Translations under genes and position numbers: made by a program
From: Pseudoalteromonas sp. Z1A8
GTDB lineage: Bacteria > Pseudomonadota > Gammaproteobacteria > Enterobacterales > Alteromonadaceae
Reading direction: 5' to 3'
NCBI RefSeq assembly: GCF_011378855.1
Contig: NZ_WTLB01000014.1
Span: 1-64,000, forward strand
DNA: 64,000 bases
The notes under the pieces: generated by a model
The model's database searches: none
What the model was told of the DNA's origin: nothing
What the model saw: only the letters and a program-made list of their open reading frames with translations
In this document: piece after piece, positions 22,760-34,928 of the stretch
How the letters are laid out: the number at the start of each line of letters is the position of its first letter
Numbering within the stretch: the first letter of the stretch is position 1

Positions 22760-23353
22760 ATGGATGAAAATATAGTTTGGCATAACTACGCAACTACAAA
22801 AGCACAGCGTAGTGAGCAAAAAAAACATAAGCCCGCTATTTTATGGTTTACTGGCTTTTCAGGCTCTGGCAAAAGCACCGTAGCAAACGCACTAGAAGCG
22901 GCGCTTAATCAGCAAGGTACGCACACTTACCTGCTCGATGGCGACAACGTACGCCACGGTTTATGTAAAGACCTAGGCTTTAGCGACGAAGACCGCATTG
23001 AAAACATACGCCGCGTAGGCGAAACCGCAAAGCTAATGACCGACGCTGGCTTGTTAGTACTTACTGCGTTTATATCGCCTTTTAGAGCAGAACGCGACAT
23101 GGTGCGCAGCCTAGTAGACGAAGGCGAGTTTATTGAAGTATTTATCGATACCCCACTGGATGTATGCGAAAGCCGCGATCCAAAAGGCTTATACAAAAAA
23201 GCCCGCGCAGGGGAGATAAAACACTTCACTGGTATCGATTCAAGCTACGAAGTGCCAAACAATCCAGAAATAATTTTAGATACAAGTAAAAACACCCTAG
23301 ACCAATCGGTTACACAACTGATAACGTATCTAAAACAAAAGCACATAATATAG
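22760..23353 (+). CDS. cysC: Adenylylsulfate kinase
   Basis: Phosphorylates APS to PAPS, the substrate of PAPS reductase. It is 197 residues, a P-loop kinase with [12 protein letters not shown] near 33-44, a DGDNVRHGL substrate loop near 63-71 and the ISPFRAERD motif that carries the conserved serine near 110. It follows the permease by 32 bases and precedes cysQ by 9, inside the same operon. The PAPS/sulfite reductase genes cysH, cysI and cysJ are not in the window. Confidence 0.97.
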   Translation: MDENIVWHNYATTKAQRSEQKKHKPAILWFTGFSGSGKSTVANALEAALNQQGTHTYLLDGDNVRHGLCKDLGFSDEDRIENIRRVGETAKLMTDAGLLVLTAFISPFRAERDMVRSLVDEGEFIEVFIDTPLDVCESRDPKGLYKKARAGEIKHFTGIDSSYEVPNNPEIILDTSKNTLDQSVTQLITYLKQKHII

Positions 23354-23362
23354 GTTAACCCC

Positions 23363-24133
23363 ATGAATCAAACCGAACTGCTAGAAGAAACCCTCATCCT
23401 TGCCCGCAAAGCAGGCCAAGCGATAATGGGAATTTACGAAAAGGACTTTAACGTTGAGTACAAAGCCGATGAAAGCCCCGTAACCGACGCCGATTTAGCA
23501 GCTCATAAACTGATTGTGGCAGGGCTTCAACAGCTCACACCCGACATTCCAATACTCAGTGAAGAAAACGCCGACATAAGCTGGGATGTACGCCAAACGT
23601 GGAAAAGCTACTGGTTAGTTGACCCAATCGACGGTACTAAAGAATTTATTAAAAAGAACGGTGAATTTACCGTAAACATCGCCCTAATTAAAAACGGCAC
23701 TCCTATTTTAGCCGTAGTAGATGCACCTGCCCTTGGCGTATCGTACCTTGCCGCAGAGGCCATTGGCGCATTTAAAGATAAAGGCGATGAGCGAATTGAG
23801 CTTAAAGTAACGACTAAACCTAACAAAGGGTTAATTCGAGTTGTAGGCAGCCGCTCGCACCCATCACCCGATTTAGCCGAGTTTGTAAAACGCTTTGACG
23901 AGGTTGAAATGGTGTCTAAAGGTAGCTCACTTAAGCTGTGTTTAGTCGCTGAGGGCAGCGCCGATATTTACCCGCGCTTAGGTCCAACCTGCGAATGGGA
24001 TACCGGAGCAGGCCATGCAATCGCCGAAATAGCCGGTGCTAGAGTCACTAAGCTTGATGGCAGCCCGCTTATTTATAACACCAAAGATGAATACTTGAAC
24101 CCGTATTTTGTAGTGAGTGCGATAGAAGAGTAA
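23363..24133 (+). CDS. cysQ: 3'(2'),5'-bisphosphate nucleotidase
   Basis: Hydrolyses 3'-phosphoadenosine 5'-phosphate left over from PAPS reduction to AMP, relieving toxicity. It is 256 residues, inositol-monophosphatase fold: ILSEENAD near 69-76, WLVDPIDGTKEF near 92-103 and WDTGAGHAIAE near 214. These supply the metal ligands. Last gene of the cys operon. A small hairpin (24141-24169) and then a long perfect inverted repeat follow its stop. Confidence 0.96.
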   Translation: MNQTELLEETLILARKAGQAIMGIYEKDFNVEYKADESPVTDADLAAHKLIVAGLQQLTPDIPILSEENADISWDVRQTWKSYWLVDPIDGTKEFIKKNGEFTVNIALIKNGTPILAVVDAPALGVSYLAAEAIGAFKDKGDERIELKVTTKPNKGLIRVVGSRSHPSPDLAEFVKRFDEVEMVSKGSSLKLCLVAEGSADIYPRLGPTCEWDTGAGHAIAEIAGARVTKLDGSPLIYNTKDEYLNPYFVVSAIEE

Positions 24134-24186
24134 GAGCCTAGAGCTGCGAGTTTTAGCTACTAGCAGCTCGATGTAAACCTAAACAC

Positions 24187-24264
24187 CGTAGATACCATCT
24201 CTTCTAACCAGCCTCAAGCTTTCTTTAAATAGCTTGAGGCTGGTTAGAAGAGATGGTATCTACG
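24187..24264. repeat. Perfect 34-bp inverted repeat with 10-base loop
   Basis: The arm at 24187-24220 (starting CGTAGATACCATCTC) is exactly complementary to 24231-24264 (ending GAGATGGTATCTACG), with loop TTCTTTAAAT. It lies between the convergent 3' ends of cysQ and the hydrolase gene. Neither strand has a T-tract after the stem, so it is not a textbook intrinsic terminator. It may block convergent transcription, be an RNase III substrate, or be a dispersed repeat. None of these can be decided from the window. Confidence 0.95.
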
Positions 24265-24362
24265 CTTTGATATAAAAATGGAGTTTTATTCCTTTAGGTC
24301 TTGTTTTGAGTTTAGGGCGAAAATCCAAAAAGAATGTACCGATCCGATTCCTTCTACAACCC

Positions 24363-25199
24363 TTAACGATTTTGCTGGGCGATAAAAGCAAGCGAGTGCT
24401 GATTGAATAAGTCTGGGCGTTCCACATTACAAACATGGCCGCAATGGTGAATAGTTTGCAGTACGCTGTTTTTATGACGCTTAACCATTTCTTTAACAGG
24501 GCCAAGGAACATATGATCTTCCTTACCCATAATGTACAGAATGGGAATATCAATGTCTTTTTCTTTGAAATATTGCATTAAAGGATTTACGTCCATGGCT
24601 AATTTAAACCATTTTATAAACTCTTTTTGGCACAAGCGTTTTGCTTCACGAACAAACAAAAGTCGAGATTCTTTATGACGCTTTTTCGGCATCATAATAA
24701 AAGCAAATAAGCGATACAGCCACATATAAGGCAGGAAGTGTTTAAAAGTATTACCTAAATAAACCAATGTATTACTGCGAGTATTAAAACGAGTAACCGC
24801 TCCACCTAGCACCATGCTAGAAACATATTGCGGCGCAATTTCAGCAATATTTCGAATAATAATTGTGCCCAATGAAATGCCAACAAAGTGTGCGCTGGTG
24901 ATATTGTTATGATCTAACACGTCAATAATATCTTTTGAGACATTATTAAACGAATAATTATTATCAACAAAGTGTTGTACTAAGTTATTCGATTTACCGT
25001 GACCGCGAAGATCTAGCAACAACACATTATATTCTTTTTTATACGCTTTAAGCTGACGAAACCAGATTGCCGAACTACCACCTGCGCCATGGACAAATAC
25101 AACCCATGTTTTACTGGTTTCGTGCGCAAAAGTAGTATGGAAAAGAATGTCTTTGCTCATTGCAGTTAGCGGCCTATTTACTTCGTTTGGCATATTCAA
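24363..25199 (-). CDS. Alpha/beta-fold hydrolase
   Basis: Soluble alpha/beta hydrolase of unknown substrate, 278 residues. The oxyanion region reads VFVHGAGGSSAIW near 34-46. The nucleophile elbow is GISLG with Ser109, the acid residue is probably in IMGKEDHMF, and the catalytic His in HHCGHVCNVERP. A DLRGHGKS motif near 63-70 is also typical. There is no signal peptide. A second in-frame ATG lies 13 codons in (MSKDILF), and the true start could be there. It is isolated and convergent with the cys operon. Confidence 0.8.
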   Translation of the reverse strand: MNMPNEVNRPLTAMSKDILFHTTFAHETSKTWVVFVHGAGGSSAIWFRQLKAYKKEYNVLLLDLRGHGKSNNLVQHFVDNNYSFNNVSKDIIDVLDHNNITSAHFVGISLGTIIIRNIAEIAPQYVSSMVLGGAVTRFNTRSNTLVYLGNTFKHFLPYMWLYRLFAFIMMPKKRHKESRLLFVREAKRLCQKEFIKWFKLAMDVNPLMQYFKEKDIDIPILYIMGKEDHMFLGPVKEMVKRHKNSVLQTIHHCGHVCNVERPDLFNQHSLAFIAQQNR

Positions 25200-25580
25200 T
25201 TGCTGGAAGTATAACGGAGTTTAATAAAAATCTCTTATGAAGTTGAGATCAATGGCTTCTACTTAATAGCTTTTGGCAGCAGATTTTGATTTTTAAATGA
25301 AAACCAATAAAAATGACCCGCCCTTATTTTCACGTTATGGAAATCGCCTTCCTCGGCTTTGCTGCTCGCGTGGCGTGTTGGGTTTCGCTCCAACTAATCA
25401 ACCTACAGTAAATTGTAATGTGGTGTTGCCATTTAAGGGATTTGCTCACTTTTACACCGCTGTTTAGTATTCATGACACTTCCCATCCAATTGGGTCTAA
25501 TTAATTAGTCTACAAACACCCTCAAAACATGAAATTTTTAACTAAAAACTATACCCTTCGGCGCAGTTATTATTTAAATA
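25200..25580. other. Intergenic stretch between divergent hydrolase and sdaC genes
   Basis: 381 bases without a supportable gene. It contains the short repeat at 25373-25406 (separate entry) and a CCAATTGG palindrome near 25488. No clear -35/-10 pair stands out for either flanking gene. Confidence 0.6.
25373..25406. repeat. Short interspersed repeat of the GTAGGTTG...CCCAACA type
   Basis: Read on the minus strand it begins GTAGGTTGATTAG and ends GAAACCCAACACGC, an imperfect inverted repeat. It resembles a short intergenic element I recall from many gammaproteobacterial genomes. That resemblance is from memory, not a search. Confidence 0.45.
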
Positions 25581-26888
25581 ATGGATGAACACACACACAT
25601 GACAACATCTCAAGATGCAACGCTTTCAAATGCATCAACAAACACACACACTAATTCAAGCAAAAATTCAAACACAAAAACTAAATGGAACCTGCACGAT
25701 ACACAGTGGACATTAAGCTTATTTGGTACCGCAGTAGGCGCGGGTATTTTATTTTTGCCTATTAACATTGGTATTGGCGGTTTTTGGCCGTTAATTATTA
25801 TGGCGTGTTTAGCGTTCCCTATGACCTTTTGTGCGCATCGTGGATTAGCACGTTTTGTACTGTCGTCAAAAAATAAAGATGCCGATTTTACCGATGTAGT
25901 TGAAGAACACTTTGGTGTGACTGCGGGCCGGTTAATTTCTTTATTGTACTTTTTATCTATATTCCCAATTTTGCTTATTTACGGTGTGGGCTTAACCAAT
26001 ACTGTTGATAGTTTTATGGTTAATCAAATGGGGATGGAATCACCTTCTCGCGTGCTACTTTCAGGTGTATTAGTTGCAGGTATGATTAGCTTAATGATGG
26101 GCGGCGAGCGCTTGATGCTACGTGCCTTTGCTATCTTAGTGTATCCGCTTGTGGGCATATTGTTGTTTTTATCGCTTTATTTAATCCCTAGCTGGCAGAT
26201 GCCAGATATGACAGTGCCTGAAATGGGCAGCTTTGGTAAAACGCTGTGGTTGTCGATTCCTATAATTGTGTTTTCGTTTAGTCACGCAGCGGCTATATCT
26301 AGCTTTGTAAACGTACAACGTGGTCATTATGGCGAACAAGCTACACGTAAGTCTGAGGCGATTTTAAAGCGTACTAGCTTGCTACTTATTACCTTTGTAC
26401 TGTTATTTGTGTTCTCTTGCGTGCTGTCGCTTACAGGCGAGCAAATGGCGGCGGCTAAAGCAGCTAACGTGTCGGTTTTATCCTACCTTGCTAATATTAC
26501 TGACAACTCATTTATTGCCACACTTGGGCCGCTTGTTGCTTTTATTGCTATTACGTCGTCGTTTTTGGGTCACTTTTTAGGGGCACGCGAAAGCTTTACA
26601 GGTTTAGTAACTAAGCAAACAAGCTTAAGCGCAAAAGCTGCCGATAAAATTGGTGTGTTAATCATGTTTTTAGCTATTTGGTTTTGTGCTGTTAAAAACC
26701 CAAGTATTTTAGACATGATGGATCAGTTATCGGGCCCTATCATCGCGATGATTTTATTTATTATGCCAATGATTGCGGTTTATAAAGTACCTGCACTTTA
26801 CAAATACCGTAACCGCTTAAGCACGCTATTTATACTAGCGGTTGGCTCACTTGCTGTGTTTGCACTTTTGTACGGTATGCTCAAGTAG
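25581..26888 (+). CDS. sdaC: Serine transporter, SdaC/HAAAP family
   Basis: Inner-membrane proton-coupled amino acid importer. The 435-residue protein aligns throughout with recalled E. coli SdaC: SLFGTAVGAGILFLPINIG near 46, PMTFCAHRGLARFVLSSK, FSFSHAAAISSF and SFLGHFLGARE. About 11 hydrophobic segments are visible. The first 36 residues are a Ser/Thr/Asn/His-rich tail from CA-rich DNA with no homologue I recall. The start is uncertain (MDEHTH or MTTSQD six codons later); neither has a clear ribosome site. HAAAP members also carry Thr or Trp/Tyr, but the match is best to SdaC. Confidence 0.88.
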   Translation: MDEHTHMTTSQDATLSNASTNTHTNSSKNSNTKTKWNLHDTQWTLSLFGTAVGAGILFLPINIGIGGFWPLIIMACLAFPMTFCAHRGLARFVLSSKNKDADFTDVVEEHFGVTAGRLISLLYFLSIFPILLIYGVGLTNTVDSFMVNQMGMESPSRVLLSGVLVAGMISLMMGGERLMLRAFAILVYPLVGILLFLSLYLIPSWQMPDMTVPEMGSFGKTLWLSIPIIVFSFSHAAAISSFVNVQRGHYGEQATRKSEAILKRTSLLLITFVLLFVFSCVLSLTGEQMAAAKAANVSVLSYLANITDNSFIATLGPLVAFIAITSSFLGHFLGARESFTGLVTKQTSLSAKAADKIGVLIMFLAIWFCAVKNPSILDMMDQLSGPIIAMILFIMPMIAVYKVPALYKYRNRLSTLFILAVGSLAVFALLYGMLK

Positions 26889-26905
26889 CCTTTTGTTAAT
26901 AAGTA

Positions 26906-26976
26906 AAAAGCCCAGCTAATCTAATTAGTTGAGCTTTTTAAACATAAAAAAATGGCGCTCACTGAGCGCCATTTTT
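26906..26976. terminator. Double terminator between convergent sdaC and speD
   Basis: The first hairpin, AAAAAGC...AGCTAAT with ATTAGTT-GAGCTTTTT (26906-26940), would serve sdaC. The second is AAAAATGGCGCTCA/TGAGCGCCATTTTT (26948-26976), a 14-bp perfect stem with tracts on both sides, so it can also stop speD. Confidence 0.85.
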
Positions 26977-26993
26977 AGTTTAATTCGTTGCTA

Positions 26994-27806
26994 TTATTCT
27001 GTATCTGGCAGGTTACGGCCATAGAATATTTCTTGCATTTCGCGAGTCAGCTTTGAGCGAATTTGTTCTTCTTCGCCCTCTGATAAGTCTGCTGTCGAAA
27101 TACCGAATAGGTACGTGTTTAAATCGGTTTCTTTTAACATCATTTTGGTGTGAAACAGGTTTTCTTGATACACGTTCACGTCCATCATTTGGTACGCTTC
27201 TTTTGTATCTTCTGTCATGAAGTTTTGAATCGAGCTAATCGCGTGATCAATGTAGTGTTTAACACCGTTTATGTCGCGGGTAAAACCACGAACGCGGTAA
27301 TCAATAGTTACTACATCTGACTCAAGGCTATGAATTAAGAAGTTTAACGCTTTAAGTGGCGAAATAATGCCACACGTAGACACTTCAATATCAGCACGGA
27401 ATGTACAAATACCATCATCAGGGTGAGCTTCTGGGTATGTGTGTACACAAATGTGGCTTTTATCTAGGTGCGCAACAACTGAATCAGGTAATGGGCCTGG
27501 TGCTTCGTCAGCATCGTAATTTTGCTGCTCTTCTACTGGTTCTTCTGAAACCAAAATAGTTACACTTGCGCCTTGCGGTTCATAATCTTGGCGCGCTACA
27601 TTTAGAATGTTAGCACCAATAATATCAACAACTTCACCTAAAATGTCGGTTAGTCTATCTGCACTGTACTGCTCATCGATATATTCAATATATTCTTTAC
27701 GTTGTTGCTCGGTCTTTGCGTAACAAATATCATAAATACTAAAGCTTAAACTTTTGGTTAAATTGTTAAAGCCATGAAGTTTAAGTTTATCGAAGGGTTT
27801 GTTCAT
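26994..27806 (-). CDS. speD: S-adenosylmethionine decarboxylase proenzyme
   Basis: Produces decarboxylated SAM, the aminopropyl donor for spermidine. It is 270 residues and very close to E. coli SpeD. Self-cleavage occurs before Ser117 in [12 protein letters not shown], generating the pyruvoyl cofactor. [18 protein letters not shown] and [15 protein letters not shown] are family blocks. In E. coli speE is adjacent; here it is not, so spermidine synthase must be elsewhere or replaced. Confidence 0.97.
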   Translation of the reverse strand: MNKPFDKLKLHGFNNLTKSLSFSIYDICYAKTEQQRKEYIEYIDEQYSADRLTDILGEVVDIIGANILNVARQDYEPQGASVTILVSEEPVEEQQNYDADEAPGPLPDSVVAHLDKSHICVHTYPEAHPDDGICTFRADIEVSTCGIISPLKALNFLIHSLESDVVTIDYRVRGFTRDINGVKHYIDHAISSIQNFMTEDTKEAYQMMDVNVYQENLFHTKMMLKETDLNTYLFGISTADLSEGEEEQIRSKLTREMQEIFYGRNLPDTE

Positions 27807-27894
27807 AATAAACCAACCTATAAATTAGTGGGTTCTGCACCTGCAGAATGAAAAGTTCGCGGATTTTATACGAATTTTCCTCGTGGAAAAAGCG

Positions 27895-28308
27895 TTATTT
27901 TGCTTGTTCTTGCACAACTTCGTGGCTATGCGTAATTTCTACTGTTTTATCAAGCATTAATGCAACCGAGCAATACTTTTCAGCAGAGAGTGAAACTGCA
28001 CGTGCAAGGTGTTTTTCAGACACATTATTGCCTTTAACAACAAAGTGTAAGTTAATTTTGGTAAACACGCGTGGGGCTGTTTCGGCGCGCTCTGCACTTA
28101 GTTGAACCTGTACATCAGAAAAATCTTGTTTAGCTTTTTTTAAAATACTAACCACATCAACTGATGAACAACAGCCAACTGACATTAAAACCATTTCCAT
28201 TGGGCTTGGTGCTGCGCTATCGCTGCCGCCATCAAACACAACATTGTGGTTAGAATTAGAACGGCCAATGAATGTATCGCCTTCAACCCATTTTACATTT
28301 GCTTGCAT
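27895..28308 (-). CDS. yhfA: OsmC-family protein (YhfA-like)
   Basis: Member of the OsmC/Ohr fold of small, thiol-based peroxide-related proteins, 137 residues. The N-terminus MQANVKWVEGDTFIG and the block APSPMEMVLMSVGCCSSVDVVSI match recalled E. coli YhfA closely. The second conserved cysteine is in AEKYCSVALML. The biochemical substrate of the YhfA branch is not established. It is 88 bases upstream of the speD start on the same strand and may be read with it. Confidence 0.9.
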   Translation of the reverse strand: MQANVKWVEGDTFIGRSNSNHNVVFDGGSDSAAPSPMEMVLMSVGCCSSVDVVSILKKAKQDFSDVQVQLSAERAETAPRVFTKINLHFVVKGNNVSEKHLARAVSLSAEKYCSVALMLDKTVEITHSHEVVQEQAK

Positions 28309-28394
28309 TGTTATATCTCAAAAAAATATTTTCTTGATTGTAAGCAAGTTAGCCGTAGTTGCAAATGAAAATACAACGCAGGGCTATAAAATGG

Positions 28395-28742
28395 CTAAGA
28401 TTGTTGCGTTAAAGCGCTATCAAAGAGGTTTTTTACTAAACCTGCAAATTCATCTATAAAGGCATGCTGTTCAGCCGTGACAGGCTGTGAGGTGATGCTA
28501 CTGAGGACTTCTTCTAAATCGTAAACTATGCCGTCAACTTCGCGTACAATTTGACTACGCTGCTCTGTGTTGAGGTTTGTGTGCTGCTCGCAAATAAGCA
28601 TCACATTTTGTGCAATAACGTCTTCGATTAATTCCATTACTGTTGGGGCACCTGGTTTTATTTCGCCTGGCTTCTCAAACAATGCTAAATTTTGAGTTAG
28701 ATACATGATCAAATCATCGTACCCTTGCCTATCTAAAACCAT
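28395..28742 (-). CDS. DUF3802-like protein of unknown function
   Basis: Small acidic, probably all-helical protein of 115 residues with no signal peptide or membrane segment. I place it in DUF3802 from recalled Vibrio and Alteromonadales members. Its C-terminal EFAGLVKNLFDSAL and central VEDVIAQNVMLICEQ-type text look similar (here IEDVIAQNVMLICEQ). It starts at an ATG with GGTGG 8 bases upstream. No function is known, and the neighbours (yhfA, astD) give no clear hint. Confidence 0.6.
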   Translation of the reverse strand: MVLDRQGYDDLIMYLTQNLALFEKPGEIKPGAPTVMELIEDVIAQNVMLICEQHTNLNTEQRSQIVREVDGIVYDLEEVLSSITSQPVTAEQHAFIDEFAGLVKNLFDSALTQQS

Positions 28743-28823
28743 TTTTGTACCACCTTTGTATAATTAATTATTTTGATTTAAGCAGAAAGCGCTGCTGATT
28801 ACTAGCTTTGCACGATAGCAATA

Positions 28824-28851
28824 CAAAAAAAGCAGCCGAAGCTGCTTTTTT
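28824..28851. terminator. Terminator of the ast genes
   Basis: AAAAAAAGCAGC-CGAA-GCTGCTTTTTT, a compact stem with a 4-base loop and tracts on both strands. It lies 17 bases past the astD stop on the minus strand. Confidence 0.85.
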
Positions 28852-28867
28852 AGTGATTAAGTACTGC

Positions 28868-30352
<1,485 letters not shown>

Positions 30353-31369
30353 TTAAATCGTGGTTGCACTAACAATATCGCCAGCTTGCAAATGCAATGC
30401 ATTTGCTATTTCTTGCGATAAAATAAGGCTTTTTGCGCGCTCGTCGAATGTCATTGGTGTAACGGTTGCTCTGAAATCTTCAAGCTTTTCGTTTGCTAGT
30501 AACACCATGGTGTCGCCAGTCATTTCGCCAATTTCAACGTTAAAGTCGTTAGCATTACGAATTGTTGCAATGTTATCTACTTTTGCTTCAACCGTTGGAC
30601 CGCCGTCAAAAATATCTACGTAGCCATTAAACGTAAAGCCTTCGCTTTTTAATAATTCAATTGCTGGGCGTGTGTTGTCGTGTACTTTACCTATTACAGC
30701 TTGCGCATCTTTACTTAGTAAATTTACGTAAATTGGGTATTTAGGCATTAGTTCTGCGATGAATACCTTTTGGCCAATACCTGTTAGGTAATCGGCTGTT
30801 GGAAAATCCATTGAGAAAAAGTGCTCTTCAAGCCACTGCCAAAAAGGGCTACTGCCATTTTCGTCAGACACGCCACGCATTTCTGCGATCACTGTTTGTG
30901 CAAAACGCTCTTGATGCTGTTTTATAAACATAAAACGCGCTTTTGAAAGTAGCTTACCGTTACAATTTTTACGATAGCCATCTTTTAAAAACAATGTGCA
31001 AAGCTCTGTCGCACCTGTGTAGTCGTTACATAGCGTTAAAATATCAACGGCTTTGTATACGTCTAATGTACGCGAAGAGTGAATCACTTTACTTAAGTGA
31101 TAATGATAAAATGCATCATCAAGCCCTACCGCCGCTTCAATTGCAGATGTTCCTACAACTTCACCGGTTTCGCTATCTTCAAGAACAAACAGGTAGCCTT
31201 CGTCACCAGGTTGTGACGTTTGTTTAGCAAATGAGCTTACTGAATGGTCGATCTTCTTTTGTAATAGCTCTTCGTTTAAAGGCAAAGACGTAAAACCATG
31301 CCCAGATTCGTGGGCAATTTTCAGTAATGCTGAATAATCATTTTGCTGGATTGGGCGAAGGATCATCAT
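30353..31369 (-). CDS. astA: Arginine N-succinyltransferase
   Basis: First AST step: transfers succinyl from succinyl-CoA to arginine. It is 338 residues with a GNAT-related N-terminus (MILRPIQQNDYSALLKIAHES). Characteristic blocks are GYLFVLEDSETGEVVGTSAIE, ELCTLFLKDGYRKNCNGKLLSKARF, FFSMDFPTADYLTGIGQK and YVDIFDGGPTVEA. It is co-oriented with astC (upstream, 85 bases) and astD (downstream). Confidence 0.96.
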   Translation of the reverse strand: MMILRPIQQNDYSALLKIAHESGHGFTSLPLNEELLQKKIDHSVSSFAKQTSQPGDEGYLFVLEDSETGEVVGTSAIEAAVGLDDAFYHYHLSKVIHSSRTLDVYKAVDILTLCNDYTGATELCTLFLKDGYRKNCNGKLLSKARFMFIKQHQERFAQTVIAEMRGVSDENGSSPFWQWLEEHFFSMDFPTADYLTGIGQKVFIAELMPKYPIYVNLLSKDAQAVIGKVHDNTRPAIELLKSEGFTFNGYVDIFDGGPTVEAKVDNIATIRNANDFNVEIGEMTGDTMVLLANEKLEDFRATVTPMTFDERAKSLILSQEIANALHLQAGDIVSATTI

Positions 31370-31454
31370 GAGTCCGCTTGCTCCCTTATAAATAACGGTA
31401 AATAGGAATTGCAGGGCAAGCAGTGCTTGCCCTTAATTGGTTGACTTGGGTAGC

Positions 31455-33039
<1,585 letters not shown>

Positions 33040-34209
33040 TTAGTCAATTTGAATAGCTAAATTGGTAAAATTACTCGATTGGAGGGTTTTTAGTTCCGTT
33101 TTAGTGAACTTAAAGTGCGAAAACCAGCTTAGAGTTTCATCGGGCTCAATAAGTTGATGCTCTTTTAAATTAAGATATTGAGAGTAACAACGTGCTTTTA
33201 GCATTACCTCTGTTAACGGCAGTAATGTATCGCCTTTATCTACCCCATTTACCAACTGCTGCATTACACCTTTAAACGGTAAATATTTAAAAGCCATTTT
33301 GTCTATTACCTTAGCGCTTACTTCTATCGATTTATTACAAAGCAACGTGGTTAAAAATAATGGATCGGGCTTTAGTTCTAATAATGCGGTGTGTAAGTTT
33401 TTTTGGTTTTCATTTCGGGCTAGTTGTACTTTGCGTTGCCATACTTGCTCAAACGTTTTTAAGTACAAGCGCACTAATGCAACTCGCCCTACATCTAAAA
33501 GCATTCCAAGGGTAAATGCATGCACGTCATTCACATTATTTATTTGTGCAATTTTTTGCGCGGCAATGGCATTTGCCATTGCACTGTCACGTAGCCGGCG
33601 TTTTAAAAGTGAAAAAGGTTCGGTGCTATGTGGCATCCAATGACGCACGGCAAATGTAGGTATAACTAGCTGTAAGTTATCAAGGCCAATATAACGAAGG
33701 GCTAGCGACGGTTTATCTACTTTTACAGATGTGTTTTTACTACGCTGATTACGGTAGTAAGGTAAATTAACGAGCGTTACTAACTCTCTACCCAACCAGC
33801 CTATGTCATTCACCAATGGTTCTAAACGCCCTACTGATGCCGACTTTACAGCTAATATATCGAGTATATTGGCAATGCCATCTTCAATACCTATAGTGCT
33901 ATGAATTACGCCATCTATATCTTCGAGCTGCTTATATATAGCAGTTTCAATTGTTTTGTGTAATTGCTCACTCGCTTGAGCGCGGTACTTATGATGTGCA
34001 GTACTGCTTTGCTGACGCTTTTGTTGAGCGGCCACTTCAACCTGAAGCAAGGTGCGCTGCTTCATGGGTTCGCCGTAATCTATATCTAATGTATGAATGA
34101 AACCAATTTGCTGGTGCGCAAAGCTATGCCCAAGCAATAAGTCATGAGCTCGTTGGCTTAGTATTTTGGCAGTGCGCTGCTGGGCTACAAGTTCGGTCAT
34201 GTCATCCAT
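33040..34209 (-). CDS. HDOD-domain protein
   Basis: Cytoplasmic 389-residue protein with a metal-less HD-related (HDOD) output domain at about 110-300, including IAAQKIAQINNVNDVHAFTLGMLLDVGRVALVRLY. HDOD proteins commonly act in signalling without phosphohydrolase activity. The N-terminal region (about 1-100) is helical and Gln-rich and the C-terminal 90 residues match nothing I recognise. It sits between pabA (34 bases upstream) and astC on the same strand. A regulatory link to arginine catabolism would be speculation. Confidence 0.75.
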   Translation of the reverse strand: MDDMTELVAQQRTAKILSQRAHDLLLGHSFAHQQIGFIHTLDIDYGEPMKQRTLLQVEVAAQQKRQQSSTAHHKYRAQASEQLHKTIETAIYKQLEDIDGVIHSTIGIEDGIANILDILAVKSASVGRLEPLVNDIGWLGRELVTLVNLPYYRNQRSKNTSVKVDKPSLALRYIGLDNLQLVIPTFAVRHWMPHSTEPFSLLKRRLRDSAMANAIAAQKIAQINNVNDVHAFTLGMLLDVGRVALVRLYLKTFEQVWQRKVQLARNENQKNLHTALLELKPDPLFLTTLLCNKSIEVSAKVIDKMAFKYLPFKGVMQQLVNGVDKGDTLLPLTEVMLKARCYSQYLNLKEHQLIEPDETLSWFSHFKFTKTELKTLQSSNFTNLAIQID

Positions 34210-34243
34210 TAATAAAGTATTAAATGCTTTGTGTATTATAACA

Positions 34244-34825
34244 TTAGAAGCGAGTTAAAAAGTTATCAAGCAGTTCTAAGCCTTGATCAGTTAAAATAGC
34301 TTCGGGATGAAACTGCACACCTTCGATAGCGAGTTCATTGTGTAACAACCCCATAATTTCGTCAAACTCGCCTTGCTCAGTTTGAGTCCATGCGGTTACT
34401 TCAAGCTCTTTAGGTAGTGTTTGTGCTTTAACCACTAAAGAATGATAACGACACACAGTTAACGGATTAGCTAAACCTTTAAACACCCCTTTATTAGTAT
34501 GCACTATAGGAGATGTTTTACCGTGCATTACTTTTTTAGCACGAATTACATCGCCTCCTAAGGCTTGCGCAATAGTTTGATGCCCCAAGCAAATCCCTAA
34601 AATAGGATACTGCCCTTTTAGCTGCTCAACAACATTTAACGAAATCCCCGCTTCGTTAGGCGTACATGGCCCTGGCGACAACACAATGTGCTGCGGGTTT
34701 AACTGTTTTATTTGTGCAATGCTTAGCTCGTCATTACGTTTTACTAACACGTCTTGATCTAATCGCTGAAAATATTGCACCAAGTTGTAAGTAAACGAAT
34801 CGTAGTTATCGATCATTAACAGCAT
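34244..34825 (-). CDS. pabA: Aminodeoxychorismate synthase / anthranilate synthase glutamine amidotransferase subunit
   Basis: Class I glutamine amidotransferase that supplies ammonia to PabB (folate branch), and in some bacteria also to TrpE. It is 193 residues. Catalytic Cys79 is in LGICLGHQT, and His/Glu are in VQFHPEAI. The start [19 protein letters not shown] is diagnostic. Gammaproteobacteria usually keep pabA next to argD/astC, as here with the HDOD gene inserted. TrpG identity cannot be excluded by sequence alone, but there are no trp genes nearby. Confidence 0.9.
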   Translation of the reverse strand: MLLMIDNYDSFTYNLVQYFQRLDQDVLVKRNDELSIAQIKQLNPQHIVLSPGPCTPNEAGISLNVVEQLKGQYPILGICLGHQTIAQALGGDVIRAKKVMHGKTSPIVHTNKGVFKGLANPLTVCRYHSLVVKAQTLPKELEVTAWTQTEQGEFDEIMGLLHNELAIEGVQFHPEAILTDQGLELLDNFLTRF

Positions 34826-34928
34826 TACACAACAAACCTTATAAATTATTGACCACTACTTTACACAAGTGGTGCTAAGCGCTGCATTCTACCACTATTA
34901 ATTAGCCAACATAAATTAGCAAAAAGCG

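Noticed and set aside
24187..24264. Calling the 34-bp hairpin a standard Rho-independent terminator
   Set aside because: There is no T-tract on either strand and the stem is several times longer than usual, so it is listed as a repeat.
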